Positions 58,211 to 64,000 of a stretch of DNA of 64,000 nt are shown here, piece after piece. The stretch lies in the NCBI GenBank assembly GCA_040878185.1, contig JBBDMS010000059.1, forward strand, positions 62,001 through 126,000, given 5' to 3'. This DNA is from JAWXBK01 sp040878185 (GTDB taxonomy: Bacteria; Pseudomonadota; Alphaproteobacteria; Dongiales; Dongiaceae). Below the pieces are notes generated by a model. It worked only from the letters and a program-made list of their open reading frames with translations, made no database searches and was not told the DNA's origin. Numbering within the stretch: position 1 is the first letter of the stretch; the number at the start of each line of letters is the position of its first letter. Position numbers and translations under genes: made by a program.

Positions 58211-59380
58211 ATGGAGACGATGGACCTGCTCCTGAACGAGGAACAGCGAATGCTCGCAAGCTCCCTGCGCGCCTTCGTCGAACAGGAGTTGCGCCCGCAC
58301 GAAGCGGCGGTCGATCGCGCCGGCGAAGTGCCGCTCGAACTCGGCCGCCAGATCGTCAAGCGCGCGCTCGAGATGGGTTTCTATGCGCCCAACATTCCGG
58401 AATCGGTCGGCGGCGGCGGCCTCGATTCGGTCAACCTTGCCGTGCTCGAGCGCGAGTTCGGCCGCACCAGTTTCGGCCTGCACGGCTTCGTGCATCGCCC
58501 CTCGGAGATCCTGATGGCCTGCGAAGGCGACCAGATCGAACGCTATCTGCTGCCCTGCGTCCGTGCCGAGCGGAAGGAATTCTTTGCGCTGACCGAGCCG
58601 GGTGCCGGATCGGATATCATGTCGATGCAGACCCGCGCCGCGCGTGACGGCGGCGACTGGATCGTCAACGGATCGAAGCATTTCATCAGCGCGCCCTGCG
58701 CCGCCGATTTTGCCATCGTCTTTGCCGTGACCGGCACCGATGAAACGCCGCGCGGTGCGCGCAAGCGGGTGACGGCCTTTCTCATCGATGCCGGCACGCC
58801 CGGCTTCGCGATCGCGCGCGGCCCGCGCTGTGCGGCGCAGCGCGCCTATCCGACCTTCCAGCTTTCCTTCGACGACGTGCGGGTGCCGGCGAGCCAGATT
58901 CTCGGCGACGAAGGCAAGGGGCTCGAGCTCGCCGAGCGCTGGCTGAAGATGGGCCGAGTCTGGGTTGCCGCCGGCTGCTGCGGCCGGGCCGAGCGCCTGC
59001 TCGAGCTTGCGACCGAATGGGCGGCCTCGCGCAAGCAGTTCGGCCAGCCGATCGGCAAGTTCCAGGGCACCTCGTTCAAGCTCGCCGACATGGCGACCGA
59101 GCTGCGCGCGGCCGATCTGATGGTCATGCATGCCGCGCGCAAGGCCGATGCCGGAACCATGCAGCCCGAGGATGCGGCGATGGCCAAATTGTTCGCGGCG
59201 GAAATGGTCGGCCGGGCCGCCGACAATACGATCCAGATCTTCGGCGGCATGGGGCTGATGGAAGATCTGCCGGTCGAACGGCTGTGGCGCGATGCCAGGC
59301 TCGACCGGATTTGGGACGGCACGTCCGAGATCCAGCGCCACATCATTTCGCGGTCTTTGTTGAGGCCGCTGGGCGCATGA
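58211..59380 (+). CDS. Acyl-CoA dehydrogenase (possible gamma-butyrobetainyl-CoA dehydrogenase)
   Basis: A 389-residue FAD enzyme. Landmarks are FFALTEPGAGSDI, DWIVNGSKHFISAP, RKQFGQPIGKFQG, QIFGGMGLMEDLPVERLWRDAR and WDGTSEIQRHII. The residue aligned with the catalytic Glu of medium-chain enzymes (YEGT) is Asp369 here, as in a subset of the family. ATG 58211 (METMDLL) follows GAAGGA; 58220 is an alternative. The stop overlaps the acyl-CoA ligase start. Between a CoA ligase and a caiD-like hydratase, it probably dehydrogenates gamma-butyrobetainyl-CoA to crotonobetainyl-CoA (inference). Confidence 0.84.
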   Translation: METMDLLLNEEQRMLASSLRAFVEQELRPHEAAVDRAGEVPLELGRQIVKRALEMGFYAPNIPESVGGGGLDSVNLAVLEREFGRTSFGLHGFVHRPSEILMACEGDQIERYLLPCVRAERKEFFALTEPGAGSDIMSMQTRAARDGGDWIVNGSKHFISAPCAADFAIVFAVTGTDETPRGARKRVTAFLIDAGTPGFAIARGPRCAAQRAYPTFQLSFDDVRVPASQILGDEGKGLELAERWLKMGRVWVAAGCCGRAERLLELATEWAASRKQFGQPIGKFQGTSFKLADMATELRAADLMVMHAARKADAGTMQPEDAAMAKLFAAEMVGRAADNTIQIFGGMGLMEDLPVERLWRDARLDRIWDGTSEIQRHIISRSLLRPLGA

Positions 59381-61575
59381 CGCCGCAGCAACGCATCAAT
59401 CTGAAGCGCCTGCTCTCGCCGCGGCATGTCGCGTTCGTGGGCGGCAACAGCGCAGCACTCGCGGCCCGGCAATGTGCCGATGCGGGATTCGCCGGGCCGA
59501 TCTGGGGCGTCAATCCGCGCCGCAGCGAACTGGGCGGACAACCCTGCTTCGCCAGCGTCGATGCGCTGCCCGAAGCGCCGGATGCCGTGTTCCTCGCCAT
59601 GCCGGTCGACGCCGCGGTCGAAACGGTCGCCTCGCTCGCACGGATCGGTGCGGGCGGCGCCGTCTGCTACACGGCCGGTTTTCGCGAGACCGGCAGCGAT
59701 GGCGCCGCGATCGAACGCGACCTGATTGCAGCCAGCGGCGATCTAGCGCTGGTCGGTCCGAACTGTCTCGGAATCCTCAATTACGTGAACAAGACCCTGC
59801 TCTGGCCCTTCGGCCATGGCGCGGGACCGATCGATCGCGGCGTCGCAATCGTGTCGCAGAGCGGGTTGTTCTGCACCAACCTCACGATGAGCCGGCGATC
59901 GGTGCCGTTCGCCTATCTCATAAGCTGCGGCAACCAGGCCGTGATCGGCATCGAGGATCTTATCGACACGCTGATCGACGATCCGCTCGTCAGTGCCATC
60001 GGCGTCTATTGCGAGGGCCTGCGCGACATCCACGCCTTTGCGGAAGCCGCCGCTCGCGCTGTCGAGCAAAATATTCCAATCGTCATTCTGAAGGCCGGCA
60101 GCTCCGAAACCGGCGCGAAGATAACGGCGACGCATACCGGTTCGCTGTCCGGCACCGATAGTCTGTTCGATGCGCTGTTCGAGCGGCTGGGCGTCATCCG
60201 CGTCCGCACGCCGACCGAGCTGCTCGAAACGCTGAAGCTGCTGGATACGGCGGGTGCGCCGGCCGGCTACCGCATCGCCGCGGTCACCTGTTCGGGCGGC
60301 GACGCAACCGTGCTGGCCGACCTCGGCGAGCGGAACGGTCTTACCTTCCCGCAACCATCGGCCGCAGCCGGCGCCGCGCTGCGCAAGACATTGCCGCCGA
60401 TCGCCACCGTGTCGAACCCGCTCGATTACACGCCGCCGCTCTGGGGCAAGCGCGAAGAACTCGAAGCCATGTTCGGCGCGCTGCTCAGCGACGGATACGA
60501 CGCCGCCCTCTTCGTGCAGGATTTTGTCGTCTCACAGGATGGCAGGGATCCGGAAACCCTCGCCGACAACCAGTTGTCGCTGATCGACAGCGCGGCCTTC
60601 ATCGCGGCCACGAACCGCGCCGGCATTCCCGCCTTCGTCGTCAGCTCGATCGCGGAGAACCTGCCCGAGTCGGCGCGGCGTGTGCTTTTGGCGGGCCGCG
60701 TTGCACCGTTGCAGGGGGTCGATACCGCCGTCACCGCGATCGCCGGCGCGATCCGGTTCGGCCGGCTGCGCGTTCGCCAGCAGGACAAGGCGACAGCCCG
60801 CCCGCTTTCTATGCCGCCGGTCGCTTTCGTCGACATCGCATCGGCCTCCCTGCTCGACGAGTTTTCGGGCAAGCAGATCATAGCCGCGGCCGGCATCGAA
60901 ATTCCGCTCGGGCAACGAACGAGCGCCGCCGACGCGCCCGCCGTTGCGGCGGCGATCGGCTTTCCGGTCGCCGTGAAGCTGGTTCATGCCGATCTGCCGC
61001 ACAAGACCGAGGCGGGCGCGGTGCGGCTGGCACTGAACAGCGCCGCCGAGGTCGCGGCCGCGGTCGAGGACATTCGTTTGTCCGTCGAACGCTTCCGGCC
61101 CGGTATGGCGGCCGACCGGTTTCTGGTCGAACGGATGGTGCCGAAGCCGATTGCCGAGCTTCTGGTCGGCATAAGACACGATCCGCTGTTCGGGCCGGTG
61201 ATGCTGATCGGCACCGGGGGAACGCTGGTCGAGATCTGGCGCGACACCGCGACGTTGCTGCTGCCGACCGACCCGACGTCGATCCGCGACGCCCTGCTCT
61301 CCTTGCGCATCGCGCCGCTGCTGCACGGGCATCGGGGCGCGCCGGCAGCGGATATCGAGGGCATCGTGAAGACGATTTTCCGTCTCGCGCAGTTCGGCCA
61401 TTCGCAGCGCGGCCGGCTGGTCGAGCTCGATGTCAATCCGTTGATGATTTTACCCGACCGGGCGATTGCCGCGGATGTTCTGCTGCGGATCGTGGAGACA
61501 GTCCCCGGACGGCATGACGATGGTGCAAACCGGATGGGAACATCCAGACAGGCGAAGGAGAACGTGCAGCAATGA
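59377..61575 (+). CDS. ADP-forming acyl-CoA synthetase
   Basis: A 732-residue fused alpha-beta ADP-forming acetyl-CoA synthetase-type ligase. It contains a CoA-binding domain (HVAFVGGN, IWGVNPRR), succinyl-CoA-ligase-like domains with the phospho-His loop ATHTGSLSG, and a C-terminal ATP-grasp domain (FPVAVKLVHADLPHKTEAG, GTGGTLVEIW, VELDVNPLM). It activates a carboxylate to its CoA ester with ATP to ADP conversion. The start overlaps the acyl-CoA dehydrogenase stop (ATGA), so it most likely makes that enzyme's substrate, possibly gamma-butyrobetainyl- or crotonobetainyl-CoA. Such pathways elsewhere use AMP-forming ligases or CoA transferases. Confidence 0.87.
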   Translation: MTPQQRINLKRLLSPRHVAFVGGNSAALAARQCADAGFAGPIWGVNPRRSELGGQPCFASVDALPEAPDAVFLAMPVDAAVETVASLARIGAGGAVCYTAGFRETGSDGAAIERDLIAASGDLALVGPNCLGILNYVNKTLLWPFGHGAGPIDRGVAIVSQSGLFCTNLTMSRRSVPFAYLISCGNQAVIGIEDLIDTLIDDPLVSAIGVYCEGLRDIHAFAEAAARAVEQNIPIVILKAGSSETGAKITATHTGSLSGTDSLFDALFERLGVIRVRTPTELLETLKLLDTAGAPAGYRIAAVTCSGGDATVLADLGERNGLTFPQPSAAAGAALRKTLPPIATVSNPLDYTPPLWGKREELEAMFGALLSDGYDAALFVQDFVVSQDGRDPETLADNQLSLIDSAAFIAATNRAGIPAFVVSSIAENLPESARRVLLAGRVAPLQGVDTAVTAIAGAIRFGRLRVRQQDKATARPLSMPPVAFVDIASASLLDEFSGKQIIAAAGIEIPLGQRTSAADAPAVAAAIGFPVAVKLVHADLPHKTEAGAVRLALNSAAEVAAAVEDIRLSVERFRPGMAADRFLVERMVPKPIAELLVGIRHDPLFGPVMLIGTGGTLVEIWRDTATLLLPTDPTSIRDALLSLRIAPLLHGHRGAPAADIEGIVKTIFRLAQFGHSQRGRLVELDVNPLMILPDRAIAADVLLRIVETVPGRHDDGANRMGTSRQAKENVQQ

Positions 61576-61665
61576 AGTGTGCCCAATGAAGCGACAGCAG
61601 ATCCGGGCGTGCGAGCCACGCGCGGGATCGTTATAGAAACCTTAACGCAGACAGAGGAAACCACG

Positions 61666-62766
61666 ATGGGAAATAACTTGTTCGCGGGCATGTCGCGACG
61701 CGACGCCCTCAAGATGATGGCCGCAGCCGGCGTCGGCGTGACGATGACGCCGCTCGGCGCTCGGAAGGCAAAGGCCGAAGGTGAGATCATCTATCACACC
61801 TGGGCCGGCTACGACGCACCGGAGATGTTGACTTCGTACATCCAGAAGTACGGCGGTATGCCGGAAGTCAGCTATATCGCCAACGAAGAAGAATCGATGA
61901 CCAAGATTCTCGCCGGCTATACGCCTGACGTGATGCATCCCGGCGTCTACAATGTGCAGCGCTGGCACGATCAGGGTATGTTGCAGGCGATCGACATCTC
62001 TCGCGTCACGGTCTGGAACGATATTTTCGAGACTGTGCGGAACGAGCAGACGATCGTCGTCGATGACCAGATCTTCAATGTTCCCGCCGAGTTCGGTAAC
62101 AGCTCGGTCCTCTACCGGACCGATCTGGTGGATCCCGAGTATCTCGAAAACCCGTCCTGGAACCTGCTCTACGACGATCGTTACGCGGGCCGGCTCGCCT
62201 TCTACAATGCCGCCGATTCGATCGTCCAGTGCGCGGCGCTCGCTCTCGGCATGAAGAATATCTACGACCTCAGCGACGAACAGCTCGTTGAGGTGAAGGC
62301 GATGGCCATCAAGCAGCGCGACTTGCTGCGTTTCTATTGGGACGACACGACGCAGTTCGAACAGGCGATGGCGACCGGCGAGATCGTTGCCGCCTATTCA
62401 TGGAACATGTCGCTCGTGAACCTCAAGAAAGAGGGCATACCGGTCGACCTGATGGTGCCGAAGGAAGGCATCCTCACCTGGGTGTCGGGCTTCGTGATCC
62501 ACAAGGACGCGAAGAACATCGATGCCTGTTACGATCTGATCAATGCCTGGACCGCACCGGAATCCGGCGCATGGATTATCGACAATTTCGGTTACGGTTC
62601 AACGAACGCGAAGGCCTACGAGCTCCTGCCCGAGGAACGGCTTGCGGAACTCGGTTTTGCCGATCCCCAAAAGGTGCTCGACGGCAGCCTCTACTTCAAG
62701 GGGCTGGATCCCGCCGTCAGCGAGCGTTACGAGACGCTCGCGAACGAAGTGCAGGCTGGCGGCTGA
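61666..62766 (+). CDS. Polyamine/betaine-type ABC substrate-binding protein
   Basis: A 366-residue PotD/PotF-class binding protein with a Tat leader (MSRRDALKMMAAAGVGV) and a mature start EIIYHTWAGYDAPEML. The start is ATG 61666, after AGAGGA; the in-frame form from 61579 is not used. It follows the ADP-forming ligase gene by 90 bp and ends in a strong terminator, so no permease or ATPase is encoded with it. A carnitine- or butyrobetaine-binding role is suggested only by the neighbours. It is distantly related to the protein at 2638. Confidence 0.86.
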   Translation: MGNNLFAGMSRRDALKMMAAAGVGVTMTPLGARKAKAEGEIIYHTWAGYDAPEMLTSYIQKYGGMPEVSYIANEEESMTKILAGYTPDVMHPGVYNVQRWHDQGMLQAIDISRVTVWNDIFETVRNEQTIVVDDQIFNVPAEFGNSSVLYRTDLVDPEYLENPSWNLLYDDRYAGRLAFYNAADSIVQCAALALGMKNIYDLSDEQLVEVKAMAIKQRDLLRFYWDDTTQFEQAMATGEIVAAYSWNMSLVNLKKEGIPVDLMVPKEGILTWVSGFVIHKDAKNIDACYDLINAWTAPESGAWIIDNFGYGSTNAKAYELLPEERLAELGFADPQKVLDGSLYFKGLDPAVSERYETLANEVQAGG

Positions 62767-62775
62767 TCGGTCGCT

Positions 62776-62805
62776 GACTGATCTGGCCCAGACTGATCTG
62801 GCCCA
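62776..62805. repeat. Two perfect 15-bp tandem repeats
   Basis: GACTGATCTGGCCCA occurs twice head to tail just after the binding-protein stop (62766), followed by a partial third copy (GACCTGATCT), and ahead of the terminator. Confidence 0.92.
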
Positions 62806-62820
62806 GACCTGATCTAACGA

Positions 62821-62863
62821 GGGGCGGCGGTCTCTTTGTCCGCCGCCCCCGCTTTTTCCTTTT
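62821..62863 (+). terminator. Rho-independent terminator
   Basis: A perfect 10-bp stem GGGGCGGCGG (62821-62830) / CCGCCGCCCC (62840-62849) with a 9-base loop is followed by CGCTTTTTCCTTTT. It ends the acyl-CoA dehydrogenase-ligase-binding protein transcript. Confidence 0.92.
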
Positions 62864-62900
62864 AGGCGCGGGGCTTTTCGCCGTCGCCGCTCAGGACAAC

Positions 62901-62930
62901 ATCGCCCACATTCATATCGCCCAAATTCAC
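62901..62930. repeat. Imperfect 15-bp tandem duplication at the flavoenzyme 3' end
   Basis: ATCGCCCACATTCAT is followed directly by ATCGCCCAAATTCAC (13 of 15 identical), overlapping the stop codon (62927-62929) of the minus-strand flavoenzyme. Confidence 0.75.
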
Positions 62931-64000
62931 ATGGCAGCGCACAGCCGCAGCGCGTCGTAGATCGCCGCGTGAATCGACCGGCTCGCGACGGCATCGCCGA
63001 TCCGGTGCAGGTCGAAGCCACGGTCCGCCGGCGCCGTCGCTTTCCGCTGGCTGCGCCCCGCAAGCAATGCCGCGATATCGGTCACGCCGTCATTGACCGA
63101 TTGTCCGCGCAGCGCATGATAGAGCTCGTCGACCGGCATGGTGCCGTGCTCGACGACAATTTTGTCGACATCCCGCGTCTCGACGGCGCCGGTCAGTTCG
63201 TTGACCAGCGTCGCCCGCAGGCGGTTATGCGCCGGCTCGACGTTCGTGAGGCGGCGGTCGCAGACGATATCGACGCCGCGCTCATAGAGCCGCTTCCGAT
63301 AGACCACCCGCTCGGTATAGCCCATCTCGATCGCGACCCGATCGTCCGGCGTCACATGCGTCACCGTACAGCCGGCCTCCGCCAGATGATCGCTGCAGGA
63401 AATCGCCTCATGCCGCCCGGTGCCATCGAAGACCAGCACGTCCTGACCGGACGGCGGACTGCCATCCAGTATTTCCCAGACGCTCGAACAATGTTCGGCG
63501 CCATCGAGCCAGTCGAGATCGGGAACGCCGCCGGTCGCGATGAGCACGGTGTCGGGTTGCTCGGCCAGCACGTCTTCCGGCTCGGCATAACGATTAAGTC
63601 GCATAATCGCGCCGAGCCGCGCGATTTCCGCTACGCGCCAGTCGACGATCGCAATGAGATCGCGTCTGGCCCGCGCGCGGATCGCGGTCAGGATCTGGCC
63701 GCCGGGCGCAGCCGCCGCTTCGAACAGCAAAACCGAATGGCCGCGTTCGGCCGAAACCCGCGCCGCCTCGAGGCCGGCCGGCCCGCCGCCGACAATCACG
63801 ATCTTGCGGCCGGGCGTGGACGAGCGCGCGATCCGCTGCGGCAGTTCGGTCTCGCGGCCCGAGGCCGGATTATGGATGCAGGATGGCTTCTTGTAGATGC
63901 AATGCGAGGCGCCGATGCAGGGCCGGATGCGTTCCTCCTCGCCGTTCCTGATCTTGTTGACGAGCTGGGGATCGGCGATATGCGCGCGCGTCATCCCGAC
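62927..64000 (-). CDS. Trimethylamine-dehydrogenase-like flavoprotein (C-terminal part)
   Basis: The last 357 codons of a gene continuing past the right edge. The visible part begins inside the Old Yellow Enzyme barrel end (VGMTRAHIADPQLVNK). It then shows a Cys-rich [4Fe-4S] site (CIGASHCIYKKPSCIHN) and an FAD/NAD-binding domain (KIVIVGGGPAGLEAARVSAERG, APGGQIL, VLIATGG). This is the TMADH/2,4-dienoyl-CoA reductase layout shared with dimethylglycine and stachydrine demethylases. Next to carnitine genes it may demethylate betaine-derived dimethylglycine or a related amine. ATG 63994 is internal to the barrel and not the true start. Confidence 0.85.
   Translation of the reverse strand, partial: VGMTRAHIADPQLVNKIRNGEEERIRPCIGASHCIYKKPSCIHNPASGRETELPQRIARSSTPGRKIVIVGGGPAGLEAARVSAERGHSVLLFEAAAAPGGQILTAIRARARRDLIAIVDWRVAEIARLGAIMRLNRYAEPEDVLAEQPDTVLIATGGVPDLDWLDGAEHCSSVWEILDGSPPSGQDVLVFDGTGRHEAISCSDHLAEAGCTVTHVTPDDRVAIEMGYTERVVYRKRLYERGVDIVCDRRLTNVEPAHNRLRATLVNELTGAVETRDVDKIVVEHGTMPVDELYHALRGQSVNDGVTDIAALLAGRSQRKATAPADRGFDLHRIGDAVASRSIHAAIYDALRLCAAM

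Noticed and set aside
1..64000. Mobile elements, CRISPR arrays, tRNA or rRNA genes
   Set aside because: No transposase or integrase reading frame, spaced repeat array or recognisable RNA gene was seen; repeats present are short tandem duplications only.

Overview
The window is G+C-rich, densely coded DNA with long single-strand operons and frequent ATGA/GTGA stop-start overlaps. Gene content (Tat-type binding proteins, LivFGHM, a fused ureAB gene, several Lrp/AsnC regulators, a GlxA/AraC regulator) suggests an alphaproteobacterium, probably of the Hyphomicrobiales/Rhodospirillales kind. This is inference from gene families; no rRNA marker is present. I saw no tRNA, rRNA, CRISPR array, insertion sequence or prophage. 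The theme is scavenging of nitrogenous small molecules: pyridines, guanidines, urea, carnitine/betaines and probably acylated amines.

Region 1 (1-20 kb). A partial PhyH-type dioxygenase on the minus strand faces a plus-strand series of about 17 kb. The series encodes a nucleoside hydrolase, a ribokinase, a polyamine-type ABC importer, a cysteine hydrolase, a GH63-like glycosidase, a nicotinamidase, a molybdenum hydroxylase (FAD subunit plus fused FeS/Mo subunit), a 6-hydroxynicotinate reductase homologue, a UPF0280 protein, two DUF1185 paralogues and a MarR regulator. Converging on it are a sulfotransferase-family gene and an enamidase homologue. Together these cover the first steps of reductive nicotinate breakdown (nicotinate -> 6-hydroxynicotinate -> 1,4,5,6-tetrahydro-6-oxonicotinate -> 2-formylglutarate), with a plausible feed-in from a pyridine nucleoside.

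Region 2 (20-31 kb, minus strand). A duplicated DUF1538 membrane protein is co-transcribed with two small PII-like proteins. Next comes a Liv-type ABC importer bracketed by two histone-deacetylase-like (acetylpolyamine amidohydrolase) genes and followed by an alpha/beta hydrolase. A GFA-domain gene lies beyond, on the plus strand.

Region 3 (31-47 kb, minus strand). One long co-directional series runs Lrp regulator - NitT/TauT-type ABC importer - hypB - hypA - two ureohydrolase-family genes - ureE-F-AB-C-G-D. One ureohydrolase keeps all six metal ligands; its partner has lost three. This matches the alpha/beta architecture of the nickel-dependent metformin/dimethylguanidine hydrolases, with HypA/HypB acting as nickel chaperones and urease consuming the urea released. 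A MetX-like alpha/beta protein, a glutamine-synthetase-family enzyme and another Lrp regulator lie upstream.

Region 4 (47-54 kb). An HpaB-type flavin monooxygenase, a LysR regulator, a TIM-barrel isomerase-like protein, a third Lrp regulator, a Rieske oxygenase and a lone ABC binding protein. Substrates are unknown.

Region 5 (54-64 kb). A likely gamma-butyrobetaine/carnitine pathway: BKACE (cdhC-like), a GlxA/AraC regulator (cdhR-like), carnitine dehydrogenase-like (cdhA-like), caiD-like hydratase, acyl-CoA dehydrogenase, ADP-forming acyl-CoA ligase, a polyamine/betaine-type binding protein, and the C-terminal part of a trimethylamine-dehydrogenase-like flavoenzyme running off the right edge.

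Short tandem duplications (units of 14-16 bp, two or three copies, each locus with its own sequence) recur at seven gene ends or leaders and are a distinctive sequence-level feature of this genome.
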